Origin: Dactylonectria macrodidyma
Lineage: Eukaryota; Ascomycota; Sordariomycetes; Hypocreales; Nectriaceae
NCBI GenBank assembly: GCA_020744425.1
Contig: JAGMUV010000008.1
Coordinates: 1,798,001-1,862,000 of the forward strand
Direction of reading: 5' to 3'
Length of the DNA stretch: 64,000 nucleotides
The notes below the pieces were generated by a model, which saw nothing but the letters and a program-made list of their open reading frames with translations, was not told where the DNA came from and ran no database searches. Both the position numbers and the translations under genes were made by a program. How positions within the stretch are numbered: position 1 is the stretch's first letter; every line of letters starts with the position of its first letter. Shown piece by piece: positions 1 through 11,025 of this stretch.

Positions 1-642
1 CGCCAGGCTGCGCAGGCGTGGATGGCAGCCAACAACGTGACGATGCGCTTCCGCGAGGAGACGCAAGGCCACATCTTGGTGCGCGAGTGGGATCGTGAGC
101 GGGATCCCTTGTACGTGTCGCGCGATAAGTGGGAGGAGTTCACCAACCTCGAGCAGGACTGGGATGACGGCGTCGAGGCCTTGGGCGAGTCCATTCTCCA
201 CCTGGCCGTGCCGGCCTTTACGGCGTACTACAGCATCGACACAATCGCCAGCATACTCGACTGGATGCCAAACCTGCAAACGCTGTACATAGTCTGGGCC
301 GGGCTTCCGGCCATCTGCCGCTCCGAGGCCGGTCGACCCCCCGCAGGCCCGGAGGGCGTGCTGTACGAGGCCATAGTGCAGCCGCGGTGGGAGACGGAAC
401 CCGAGGACGGCGACGTGACGAGCATGTGTGTCGTGGACCCGGAAGATGGCCGCCTGTCATGGGAAGAGATCGATCTGGCCGACTACATCGACGAGATACA
501 GCAGCAGTGGTCGATCAGTGAGGTGCCGGACGGGTTCGTGACTGCCGAGGGCACAGTGAATTTAAAGATGGTGCATGTGAGGGCGAAACAGGTTGGCGTT
601 GGCAGCAGGAAAGCGGTCATTGTCGAAGAAGAAGAGTCATGA
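1..642 (+). CDS. C-terminal part of a possible 2EXR/F-box-like protein (5' end outside window)
   Basis: The reading frame is open from base 1 and ends with TGA at 640-642, so the gene is cut by the left edge. The visible 213 residues begin RQAAQAWM, which resembles the segment of fungal 2EXR proteins in which resident arginines and an AxAW motif follow the first conserved block. Later comes a leucine/tyrosine strand (NLQTLYIVW) typical of the second half of that family. The C-terminal half is acidic (EDG and EE runs) and ends in EEEES. No transmembrane segment or signal peptide is visible. The assignment to 2EXR/F-box-like proteins is an inference from layout and a few motifs only; function in this family is generally unknown. 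The first in-frame ATG inside the window is at 22, but it is unlikely to be the true start. Confidence 0.5.
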   Translation, partial: RQAAQAWMAANNVTMRFREETQGHILVREWDRERDPLYVSRDKWEEFTNLEQDWDDGVEALGESILHLAVPAFTAYYSIDTIASILDWMPNLQTLYIVWAGLPAICRSEAGRPPAGPEGVLYEAIVQPRWETEPEDGDVTSMCVVDPEDGRLSWEEIDLADYIDEIQQQWSISEVPDGFVTAEGTVNLKMVHVRAKQVGVGSRKAVIVEEEES

Positions 643-2762
643 CAATGATTTGCAGCGAAGGTGGGATACGCCGACGCATCGTTCTGGTAGAACACTGGTC
701 ATGATCCAATGCTACCACCTAGGGCCTCCCGCAGGCATGCCAGTGATGAGCAGTTCCTATATCTTCTCTCTCATGGGTTAACGAAACAGAGCTTCTACCC
801 ATGGGCAACCCATACACAACCCATGGGTAACCTGATTACCCATGGATAACCCAGATTGCCCGTGGGTACCCATGGGTTCTTTGGACAGTCGTGGGTCCGT
901 CTCAATACCCACGAGTCTAGGCAAGTACCCGTGGACCCCACGAGTTCGCACAGGTACCCATGGATTCTTTCGTAAAGTAGACTACTAAGTAGCACAGCAT
1001 TTTGATGTATTTATCAGAACCCTGTCACTCAATGAGTCCGTCGAATAACACACCCACAATAAGCAATGGGTTCTCGTGGGCTCCAATTAGTATCCTATGG
1101 CTAGAGTTGGGTACTATCAACATACATGATATGACCGCGAACAAATGTCCACCTGCCAAAATCGGAGGTGATGAACGGCCACTAATGCCGGTCGATTTAG
1201 ACTCATGTAGGTATCTATTTTGACGCTGGTGTCGCCTCGTCACCATTGATGCCAGAGCATCAGACCACGGTTTTCATAACCCGAAGAATCACATCATAAA
1301 ATTCGCCTCACGCAAACCCACTTGGATATGGGCAATCAGACCACCAGAAGGAACTCCTCCTCCGCGCTCGCTTCTGACGATATCTATTATTGGCACACAC
1401 GGGAGAAAACAAATGTCCATTGTACCCCCACGTGCAACCATGCCATCCTGTTGCAGCTGATGCATCCCACGCCGACTCGGGCATCTAGACACACCCTAGA
1501 CCGTTCGGCGCGTCGGCGGTGGCGGCGACGAGCGACGAACTGAATATCACGTCACCCCCGGAATATCGGGAAGCGATCATGTGCACTGTGCACTGTGCAT
1601 GTCGAGTACGATGACGTTTTCCGGATCTTGCATTGCCCGATGCAGATCTGAAGATCTCTCATTACGGGTCATTAAACTAATGTCATGGTGTTGAGTTTGG
1701 TGAGGTTACAACTACAGAGTACACCATGTGCCGCGGTAGTCTGAGCCAACAAACTCAATGACGTGCGACAGATCACGAATGGTTCAATGAATGTAATGAA
1801 GATCTCTTGTATTAGTTTCCCAATAATGCAAACTAGAAAAATTACTATTTCAAGCCTCACCGATTCACCAACACCGGGAATCTGCCCCCAATTGATGATT
1901 CCGACTTTCAGTCCAGGGTAGACAACCGCCCACGCATCTTGGCATCAACTCCTGCTATTTCCAACCCCAGCAGACAGTCTGCCGCTTCCAACAGGCACCA
2001 AATTACCACATCTAGTTGGCGGAAGAAAGACGACCCGAGACAGCGGCCGTCATTGAATATGAAATTGATATCAAAACGCGATTGCCAAGACCCGTGTAAT
2101 GAGCATGTTTTCGACGCCCAGCTGAAACCGGCGATCTTGTTCCTGCTTACAATCCTGGGGTGGCTGGGCGGCTGGGCAGCTGATTTTCATGCCAAGACTA
2201 TTTCACTGGACACTTACAGCGCACCGCATCAGCGCCATCGAAACGCATTCAATGCAAGCAATTGGCCCAACATTGCTGCGCCCGGCCTTTTTTGGTCTCA
2301 TAATTAGAGACCTCCTTTTTTACGGAAGAATAGCAAATGATTCTGAATCACAAACGCGCATGTTTCAGAGGGCAGTTGAGCAAGTTTCAGTCCCTTGTTG
2401 CTCCAGGCGGTGGCGGCGGTCAGACTGCTCTGGGCCTCAAGCTTGCTCCCTAGGGACCTTAGCTAAACTCGGCCGACGGCCCAATTGCGCAATTATCGCG
2501 GCCAGCCCCCTCTCGCATTATTAATTGCCGGCCGTATTCCGCCATCAGCCTCAAGTCAGCTTTACAATCTGTCATCATTCACCGCATTTACAACTCTACA
2601 AAAGGACACGACGACCTTTGACCGGCCGCTCGTCTACGACTACTTCTACATCTAACTTCCTCGACTGTCCATCTCTTCCTCTGTCCTGTACCCACGCAAG
2701 CCTTAGCCGCTGATACCCCGCCATTTCCTCAACCAGCAACCAAACCCATCACAACCGACATC
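643..2762. other. Intergenic region with a palindromic repeat cluster, no gene seen
   Basis: This stretch of about 2.1 kb separates the partial first gene from atx1. It contains the ACCCATGGGT-type repeat cluster (listed separately) and a small tandem GTGCACT repeat around 1578-1600. Base composition is somewhat AT-richer from about 1660 to 2350. The open frames are short, overlap on both strands and have no recognisable protein features. The last 250 bases before atx1 are C- and T-rich with many CATC/CAAC words, as expected for a fungal promoter and 5' leader. Confidence 0.7.
793..968. repeat. Cluster of degenerate palindromic ACCCATGGGT motifs
   Basis: At least eight variants of a short self-complementary unit (consensus YACCCRYGGGTA) lie within about 175 bases: 796-812, 818-832, 836-853, 857-866, 867-878, 890-898, 906-915, 926-944 and 954-964. 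Some copies have ATG at the centre (CCATGG), others CGTG or CACG. Spacers vary from 0 to about 12 bases, so this is a cluster and not a strict tandem array. Each unit can pair with itself or with its neighbours. One reverse-strand frame through the cluster reads a repeated (N/Y)PWV motif but has no plausible gene context. No function can be assigned. Confidence 0.7.
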
Positions 2763-3150
2763 ATGTCCGAGTCTCACACCTACGAGTTCAACGTCAGCAT
2801 GAGCTGCGGCGGCTGCTCCGGCGCCATCGACCGTGTCCTCAAGAAGCTTGACGGTTCGTCACTCTCCCCCGGTCCTGCTGCTACCTCGACGCTTGACCGC
2901 CGACCGGGACCTTGTTCCCCAGAGCAATCATCATGCTTTGTGCTTTTTATTTGAACCTCTGCTGACTGGTGCCCCCGTGTTTGTAGGTGTTGACAGCTAC
3001 GAAGTCTCCCTCGAGAACCAGACTGCCAAGGTCGTCACCGCCCTGCCCTACGAGACTGTCCTGACCAAGATCGCCAAGACTGGCAAGAAGGTCAACTCTG
3101 GCAAGGCCGATGGTGTTGAGAAGTCAGTCGAGGTCCCTGCCCTTGCTTGA
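2763..3150 (+). CDS. atx1: Copper metallochaperone Atx1 (one intron)
   Basis: Exons 2763-2853 and 2987-3150 join to an 84-residue protein. The 133-bp intron starts GTTCGT and ends TTTGTAG. The protein is a single heavy-metal-associated (HMA) domain with the Cu(I)-binding loop MSCGGC at residues 13-18 (the family pattern is MxCxxC) and a lysine-rich C-terminal third (KIAKTGKKVNSGK). Atx1 is a cytosolic carrier that hands Cu(I) to the Ccc2-type P-type ATPase of the Golgi. Length matches the family (70-90 residues). The intron falls just after the first helix (LKKLDG/VDSYEV). The start follows a CT/CA-rich leader (ACATCATG). No regulatory copper site was identified. Confidence 0.93.
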
Positions 3151-6100
3151 GCAGTGTCATACACAGGGTACGAACCGAATTGGGAAACTGTGTGCTTGCA
3201 AGCCTTTGTTAGTTTTGACTGAGCTTGGGAAACGTTTTGGTGTTTGGGACAAGGAAAGCGTTGGGATGGACCCTTGATTTCGAGTTAAAAAAAAATACTC
3301 CACGTCCGCAATCACTCATCAGTTTTTTATATCCGTGATGTTGATAAACATGATGAAACAACAGACAAGAGACACTGCAGGACGCTCGCAGAGTCTAATT
3401 TTGAGTCTCGTGAGGTGCATGGTAAGTACTTGGCCAGAGAATCGTGGAATGATAGATGTATCAGTGCCCAGCTCATCGCGTTGCCAAAGCAAAGAAGCTA
3501 TCGCAAGGACATGCAATGCCGAGGAGCATCATCTCATGTAAGCTGACGTGGTGGAAACTGTGCGTAGCAGAGACTCAAAGAACGAGAGGAGGAATAAGGA
3601 GGGAAAGTAATTGTGCCAGCAACGCATAGCAGAGTAGAAAGACAACGAGTGAGACCAGGAAACCACGCAGCTGCAATGATATCAGCGGAGAAAATCCTAG
3701 TGACCCCGCGTTGTTGCGGAATGATCACCATCTCCGGCTGAGCAAAGCTGGTCATGGTGCATGCTACACAACCCCACAAATGGGCTGAGGCGGAAACAAC
3801 AAGGCCGGGCTCCCTATGTGCGCACCGCCGCTGCCGCCAGGTTGACGAGAAAGCCTTGGTTGTCATGTGTCGAAACTGAACATTTTTCTCCTTGAGAGCG
3901 AAATATTGTTCCACGTTCCCGGAGCCGTTGCCCACCCCCCCATCGGACAAAGAAATTGCAGCAGCTGGCCTGGGGTCTGGGGTCGTGGTAGATGCATCAC
4001 GCGAGGCGGCCACTTACAGCCTATCGACGGCCGCAGAGCCAACTCCAACAATCTAATCAGAGCTAGCAAGGCAGACGAGACTCTCAACCTGGGCAAGCCG
4101 GGGAAGCCATCTCGACCCCGGAGTTGATCTCAGCCGTTCAGGACGGACGGAAACGTGGAACCCGACTCCTGAAGCCGTGGGCGTGAGATTGGGCATCTGT
4201 AGGCTAGGCATCGTTGTGCATTGCCATCCCCGGCTGCCCCCGGGGGAAAGCTATCGAGTTCGAGGCTTCGAAGCAGGCCCCCGGCGCCCCAACTGATGTT
4301 GAGTCCGGGGCCCCGTATCACGGACGGCGCCAGCAGGAGGGAATACTCGTCAGGCTCCGTGGAGCGCTGGGGGCGTCGAATGCGGGGAAGAGAATTGCGG
4401 CTCATGCAAGTCAAACTGCGGAGCCGCAGTGGGACGCTCTAGCGGTGCCCCTACGAGCCCAAGCTTGCCAAGTGCCAAAGCTGCCCTACCCAGCAACGCC
4501 AACAGGGGCCCGCCAGGGATGATGGCTCAGACCGTGACATGGACTGGATGCTAAGATGCCATTTCAAGAAGCTAAGTGCGGGTTGGTGACGCTTGTCCAC
4601 GAAACGCCGCGCGGGGTGGCCACAGAACGACGCCGACTGGACACTTGCGAATTGACAATAGCGGCAATTCCACGGCCCCGTTTGGTCTGTTAGTCAAGAG
4701 CCAAGCAAAACAACCTCAAGAAACAGCTTGATCCTGATCCCGGCGCCTCTAAGCCCCCCCCATATCGTTCCACTTCGGGGTACCCCCAGCCCGCAGATTG
4801 CTTGAGATTTTAGTCGTGAGGGGAAACGAACAGGTACATGCCTGGGTTAGGATCCACGGCATCGCAGCGCGGAGGGAATACAGGGCTCCCTCCAGTCCGG
4901 GGAGAGAAACATCGGGCTGAAGGGAGCCAAGATGGGGATGTGACAAAGGCGAATGGGATGTGGATCCTCAACAATCTGGAAATCGCACGTTGTCATGGAG
5001 AGTCGTCCAATCAAGCCATTGTCTAGGGGACGGGAACTTCGAGAAATTGAGGAGCCTGGAGAGACCACGGGGTGCATCTTGCATCGGACCCTGGAAACGA
5101 ATCACGTAACGGTGGACCGCATAGTGAGAAGTTGGCAAAAAGGTTTCCTGATGCCACGACTCCAGACTTCAGGGCAGTTGTGCGTGCCATTTCTTTGGAC
5201 AAGCGTACATAGTAGTGACAGAGTGTAAGTCGCGGTCGTTCTGAGTTGGAGATTAGATTTCTCGGCGTAGATGGAGCTATTCAGAACAAGTGTTCCCGGC
5301 AAACCGAGAGAGCTGACAGATGCAGAGATGGGGCTTGAACCAGCCGTTCTCCCCAACGAGGCAAATCTACACGGCGACTTGCCTAATGGCTGGGGTTGTC
5401 TTGGAGAAGCTTGATAGTCATCTGACGACGGTCAAGGACTTTGGTGCCGTCCGATGAGCCTTCCCCATCTCCGCCTCTCCAAGATGGGGACCCTGGCATG
5501 TACCCGCTGGCAGCAGGTACCTGGGCCATTCCTGACCTGGTCGCCGTACTATTTGCCTCGTGGGAGGTATACATGTACATGGGACAGTGCTCGAGATCTG
5601 AGGTCGATCTTGAACAGGCCAGAAGCTAACCCCCAAAATGTTGTCTCACCATCGGCCAGACCCGCCACGACCTTTGGCTGCACATCTGGCCAATACCAGC
5701 CTCTTGGAGACGGATCCGTTCTGAGCTTCAAAGGAACCAACGAAGAACCAGTTAGCTTTACCCCGTCCTCGTGTGATGGCAGGGGGAAGGCTGTTGAGTC
5801 AAGCAACCGCTGTCGAGTCAAGCAACGCTCCATTGGTGCCATCCTGCTGCTGGCTTCCCCCGCATTTGCTTCATGCCCTCCGCCCAGCCGGCGGGGATTG
5901 TCCTGGGATGCCTCAGCACGGCTCCCCCGCGGGCGCAAACGGCGTGTGTCTGGCCCAAAGTCTGTTGGGGGCACCTTTCGCCTCACCGCACCGAGCGCGT
6001 CCGTCAATCGCGTGGTTATAGTTGCATCGCAGGCAACGGCCACAGTCAGTTGGCTGAATTTGGGAGCGGGAGGTGGCCAAAGCAGCGGTAGTGCAACGCT

Positions 6101-8519
6101 ACGCCGTCGGTAGTATCAGTGGTGATGCTGTCGATAGTGTCCCGCCCCTGGTCATCTTTTCTCCCTGTCTCCCCTCCAGTGCGGGGAAATCAGCAAGATG
6201 CAAAGTCGAGAGAATCTGTATACGCCCAGCCGTGGGCTCGCGTGGCCACCCGAGCCCCACCCGTACAGATTACCCTTACCGCAGTCGCTCTCGCTTGACC
6301 TGAGACCTCGTGCTGTGGGCGACGGCACGCAACTAGAAGCTCCCTTCGAGCGAGACAGTAGAACAAACTCGAATCGGTCGTGGCTTAGCGTCGTGGTCGG
6401 CGAAAGGGAGGTTGCATGATCGATGAGTCGTTCTCTGCGCATCGATGCCCTATTGTGGTACCGTTGTATACACTGGGCGGTGGAATGGAGGGTGTGAGAC
6501 ATGCTTGATGAACGAGGCGACGGTAGTGCAACGAAGACGATGCTGGCACGGCGACGACTGGGGCGCAGGAAAATTAGGCAGGTTGGTTTGACACCAGCCA
6601 AAGAGGGAGCTTCAGAGGCGCTGACGCGGATGCGGATGGCTTGCAAGTGGAGATGGCTGAGGATGGTGGATATGCATTTACGGATTTCAATCCCAGATCG
6701 TGCGTAGGATGTCTGCGTGAGGGAAGGTAGGCATGATGCAGATGCGCAGTTGTCCGTGTTCCCTACACTCAATGCAGGAAGACATGTAGGCTGGAACGTG
6801 GCGGGAATGGTGGCCTTTTCCCCTTTCTTCTTACACGATATCAGACCAGCGTTGTTTAACGTCAATTGGGCCGATGTTTCTGTTGGGATGGAAAGAAGCG
6901 GCTGAAGCGAGATAAAAAAAAAAAAAGTGAAGCAACGAGTGGGATCATGGCGGCAGCATACGGGGCCATTCAGGCCGAGCTCGGCGCCGAATAACGCGAG
7001 GGACGAGTCCTCCCACTCTGGCATCCCACTAACACGAGACACTGAACGCACGACTCTGTTTGGGTGCCCCCGTTTAAAAAAAAAAAAAAGAATGGCATGC
7101 CCTCCGCCAGCCTGGAAACCAAAATAATAGGCGCACTTCTACCAGCAGCGGCAGTTTCCCTGGTACCGAAGGAGGGCCACATGTTGGTGCTAGCCACCCT
7201 GGCGAGAGCCTCTGGGTGTGTGTGTGTGGGTTGGCATCTGGCGGAAGTGCACTTACGTAGGTACGGAGCCGATGTTGGCAAGCCACGACAGCCCCCCAGC
7301 CTCGTGGAGCATCTATTGGAGCCTCTGGGTAGCGGTTACTGGCTAGCGGCATTGATGAGAGACATCAATTGTCCTGCATCAAGACGCCCCAGCAGCACTG
7401 CCAATCCAAGCGGGCTTCAACAATGCGGTGCTGTGCTTCCCGGGGGTCCGGCGACAGCCTATTCGTAGAATAAACCAAGGCATCTATTATTGATGACGAT
7501 GATGATGCCGACTGCTGCCATGAAAGGGGAGGTATCCATCTGGCTATCCACTTTTGTATACCAAGATTTGGGACGCCGGGCGATGGCTCTCATGATTTTG
7601 GCGTAATCAATGTTCTGATGCTCTCTTTCGGGCCTACCTGCTCCCCAAGCATCCCATTCTCAGGGATCGCAATCGGAGACGGTGAACGCGATGGGACTGA
7701 CGGTGAACGGGGGCCCGCCGAGATGTCATGACTCCAATCTACGGGCCGGTGCTCGGAGGATACAGAAAAATATCTCGTGGTTGCGTTCCTGGTAGTTCTC
7801 ACGGCAGGCGATCCGATCATGCCGCCCGTGAGCCTCTCACTCCTGAACAGCCGAGAGATAGCAACGCCAAAAACAGGTCACCTTCGGGACCCAGCACCTA
7901 GACCTGTGTTTTCGGTCCGTATCGGTGGCTCGGATTCCCTCGCTATCTTTAGTTGCAGTATCAATGCTGTACACCAGGCAGGACGTAATAATTACACGGC
8001 GGAATCAGGATGCCCCCGATCAATCGCCCCCCTCGCAGCTCATGTTTTGGACCCTTTGACGGCCAACGGCTCTCTCGTCGTGGGCCTGGTCCACGGACAA
8101 CGGAGGTGCGGATGCAGGTATCTTTTCGCGGAGGTACGAGACTGCCAAAAATTCGCGCTAGACTTGAAGATCCATGCAGTCGTGGCTTCCATTGTAGCGT
8201 AGCGCGTTTGCATTCCCGCTCTGCTGGAGGAGGAAGGGTGTTTCTGTTGTACTGTAGGAGCGGAGGAGGAAGCTGGTGAGGGGAAGCTGGAGCGGGGGGT
8301 GTCGTGAAGCTCCCTAGGGCACAGTACAGTGTACAGTGGGCAAGGAGGGGCGCTGATGAGACGGCATCACAGCGGGCGGGGTGCGTCAAGGTACCTGGAG
8401 ACGTACAACCGAACATCCCTGCATCCATGAGAGAACAACCACTCCACCTTAGACGCCACTGCACTCACACGGCTTGGACGCATCACCACACGCCAGGTCC
8501 AGTACCTGCGATTCGACTC

Positions 8520-8573
8520 GACACACACACTCACACGAATGCATGCACACACACAGTTTACACTCACAATGCG
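8520..8573. repeat. Imperfect CA-rich microsatellite in the adh1 upstream region
   Basis: The stretch is dominated by ACAC/CACA dinucleotides interrupted by TCAC, GAATGCATG and GTTTAC. It lies about 230-280 bases upstream of the TATA box of adh1. Confidence 0.6.
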
Positions 8574-8799
8574 GAACCCCCGTGCATCCGAAGTGGCTCC
8601 CCCAACCCTCCCTCCCTCCCTTGGCCCTGAAGGCGGCGCTGGCCCCCCGCGCGGCCGTGACCTCAGAGGCGCCATCCAGAAGCATCCCTGCCCGTTGACC
8701 CATCATACCACACACCTGCGGCTACGCCTTTGAGCCTTGCACCCGAGCAGCAGACTCTCTCAACTACCAACTCCTCTTCCGGGTCGCCCTGTCGAACAT

Positions 8800-8810
8800 G
8801 TATATAAAGT
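8800..8810 (+). promoter_or_regulatory. TATA box of adh1
   Basis: The word GTATATAAAGT lies 158-168 bases upstream of the adh1 ATG. It is followed by a pyrimidine-rich stretch (about 8835-8860) and a CAACTC/CAAC-rich leader, the usual arrangement of a strongly expressed fungal gene in which transcription starts in or after the CT block. The other genes in this window lack such a clear TATA element. Confidence 0.75.
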
Positions 8811-8967
8811 CTTGGTCCTCCGGCCTCAATCACAGTTTTTCTTTTCCTCTCCAGACTCATCCAGCCTCATCAACTCTCTCAATCAACTCTCCAACTCTCC
8901 AGCTCAAGCAACCAAACAACCCGTCTTTCACGACAACAACCTTTTGATACCCCCCAACAACAACAAA

Positions 8968-10220
8968 ATGGCCGCTCCTCAGATCCCTTCCACCCAGTGG
9001 GCGCAGGTTATCGAGAAGTCCGGTGGTCGTACGTCATCCTCCTCTCCTTCAATGCCTCTTCAATTGCCCCGATTCAGACCATATCTCGACCGACCCATCG
9101 CATCCATTCCCCATAATCTGCCCGCACCCTGCGGCCGAGTCCCACCCACACACTCACACCCCCCACCGTTCGCATCGAGACCCTGAATCTTTATACTGAC
9201 ATCAATTCTTCTTCCACAGCCACCGAGTACAAGCAGATTCCCGTCCAGCAGCCCGGCCCCGATGAGGTCCTCGTCAATGTCAAGTACTCCGGCGTCTGCC
9301 ACACCGACCTCCACGCTATGATGGGTGACTGGCCCCTCGCCACCAAGCTGCCCCTTGTCGGTGGCCACGAGGGTGCCGGTGTTGTCGTCGCCCGCGGCGA
9401 GCTTGTCAAGGACATCGAGATTGGCGACTACGCTGGTATCAAGTGGCTCAACGGCTCTTGCTTGAGCTGCGGCTACTGCCAGACCTCCGATGAGCCCCTT
9501 TGCGCCAAGGCTCTCCTCTCGGGATACACCGTCGACGGTTCTTTCCAGCAGTATGCCGTCGCCAAGGCCATCCACGTTGCCCGCATTCCCAAGGAGTGTG
9601 ATCTCGAGGCCATCTCCCCCATTCTCTGCGCCGGTATCACCGTCTACAAGGGTCTCAAGGAGTCCGGTGCCCGACCCGGCCAGTACGTCGCCATTGTCGG
9701 TGCCGGTGGTGGTCTCGGTTCCATCGCTCTCCAGTACGCCAAGGCCATGGGTCTGCACACCATTGCCATCGACGGTGGTGATGAGAAGGCTGCTCTCTGC
9801 AAGAAGCTCGGAGCCAAGACCTTCGTCGACTTCACCAAGTCCCCCAACCTGGTCGCCGAGGTCAAGGCTGCCACCCCCGACGGTCTCGGCCCCAGCGCCG
9901 TCCTCCTCGTCGCCGTCAGCGAGAAGCCCTTCCAGCAGGCTACCCAGTATGTCCGCTCCAAGGGCACCGTCGTCTGCATCGGTCTCCCCGCCAATGCCAA
10001 CCTCTCCGCTCCCGTCTTCGACACCGTCATCCGCATGATCAACATCAAGGGCAGCTACGTCGGCAACCGCGCCGACTCCGCCGAGGCCATTGAGTTCTAC
10101 CGCCAGGGCCTCATCACCGTCCCCTTCAAGACTGTTGGCCTCAGCGAGCTCCAGAGCGTCTACGAGCTCATGAAGCAGGGCGCCATTGCCGGTCGCTATG
10201 TCGTCGACACCAGCCGATAA
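8968..10220 (+). CDS. adh1: Alcohol dehydrogenase, zinc-dependent, fungal ADH1 type (one intron)
   Basis: Exons 8968-9028 and 9220-10220 join across a 191-bp intron (GTACGT...CCACAG), giving 353 residues. This is a medium-chain NAD-dependent alcohol dehydrogenase that interconverts ethanol and acetaldehyde in the cytosol. Catalytic zinc ligands are Cys47 (in GVCHTDLH), His70 (GGHEGAG) and Cys157. Structural zinc is bound by Cys101, Cys104, Cys107 and Cys115. The Rossmann turn is GAGGGLG. Coding bases strongly favour C in the third position (GCC, GTC, CTC, AAG), far more than the neighbours, and together with the TATA box and CT-rich leader this points to high expression. The same bias creates a long antisense open frame (10226-9060) that I treat as a shadow. 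The start sits in the context AACAAAATGGCC, a good fungal initiation site. Confidence 0.96.
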
Positions 10221-11025
10221 GCGCATTCTATCTGCTTTGTAACATGGGAGGCGAACCGCGCAGCGGGCCCCCGAGATGAGAGGAGTTTGGGTGTGAGTTG
10301 CTTGGGAATTATGCGGTGGTGTTGAGAATAGTAGCCAGATTGATTATTGGTTAACTACCTTGTTGTATTATGGAAATGAGTACCACAGCATCAATATAAA
10401 CGGAACTAAGCTTCCGAAGTATTCATAACTAGTCTGCCTATCAATGCCTCCAATGTGATGCCCAATTCAGATGCAATTTCCGCGCTTAATATCTGGCTTC
10501 TTGCCTCTCAAGAAAATCCAATGCACCTTGATGAAATCCTAAGAAGAGAGCCATGGTGGTGACTGGAATGAACTATAAAAATCTATGATGGCGGGGTTCC
10601 AGATGAAGCTTTCTCTGATGCCGCACCCTTATTCGCTAAAGCTCTCTTACACGCCCTCCCTGCAAACCCTAGCACCCACCTCTCGAAACACCTTTCTCAC
10701 CAACACATCGCACTTTCTAATTCCTTGACCATCTTGACTCGAGACTTGGGAGTATTGGGGGCGTACGAGGGATTTGATTTGGATTGCATTTAACTACCTT
10801 TGAACTTCTTCGCTGTCTCCTTATAGTTCTATCGCAAATTGACTGGGCACTGGTTGAGTGTGCGACTCGAGTCATCCCTTTCCCATCCACGGCGAGGGTC
10901 CGGGTCGGCCCATAAAACATCATCGTCATCCGCTCCGTGAGACCCCCCATATAGTAGTGGTGAAACTTCGAGGCTAAGGATTTTCGGAAAGGATCTTGGC
11001 CCTTTCAGTGAGCCATAGAGCCACT
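10221..11025. other. Convergent intergenic region adh1/arp3
   Basis: These 805 bases lie between the two stop codons and must hold both 3' untranslated regions. The AT-rich part at 10310-10420 is a likely adh1 3' end. The open frames on the minus strand are short and featureless. Nothing else was recognised. Confidence 0.6.

Larger units (their letters stand above)
3151..8967. other. Long gene-free block (5.8 kb) upstream of adh1
   Basis: Between atx1 and adh1 I see no supported gene. The longest frames (299 codons on the minus strand at 6152-7051, 219 codons on the plus strand at 5454-6113) overlap other frames, translate A/T homopolymers into Phe or Lys runs and show no domain. Features present are poly-A tracts at about 6913-6925 and 7076-7088, a short (CA)n-rich stretch around 8520-8570, and the adh1 promoter at the right end. 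Part of it may be an extended adh1 upstream region, decayed sequence or non-coding RNA; sequence alone does not decide. Confidence 0.6.

Noticed and set aside
1600..2350. Repeat-induced point mutation (RIP) signature
   Set aside because: The interval is somewhat AT-rich, but I do not see the dense TA enrichment and loss of CA/TG expected from RIP. A dinucleotide-index computation would decide.
5325..5400. tRNA-like T-arm word (GGGGCTTGAACCAGCC on the plus strand)
   Set aside because: The complementary strand has a GGTTCAAGCC core, but no five-pair T stem, acceptor stem or anticodon arm can be formed around it.
5454..6113. 219-codon plus-strand frame with a 164-codon antisense frame
   Set aside because: Mutually overlapping frames of similar length in GC-rich DNA without recognisable motifs indicate chance.
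6152..7051. 299-codon minus-strand open frame
   Set aside because: It translates a poly-A/T tract into a Phe run, has no domain or intron signals and overlaps other frames. Long for chance but unsupported.
9060..10226. 388-codon minus-strand open frame fully antisense to adh1
   Set aside because: The strong third-position C bias of adh1 removes stop codons from the opposite strand. The antisense translation is Gly/Asp/Leu-rich low complexity with no domain.
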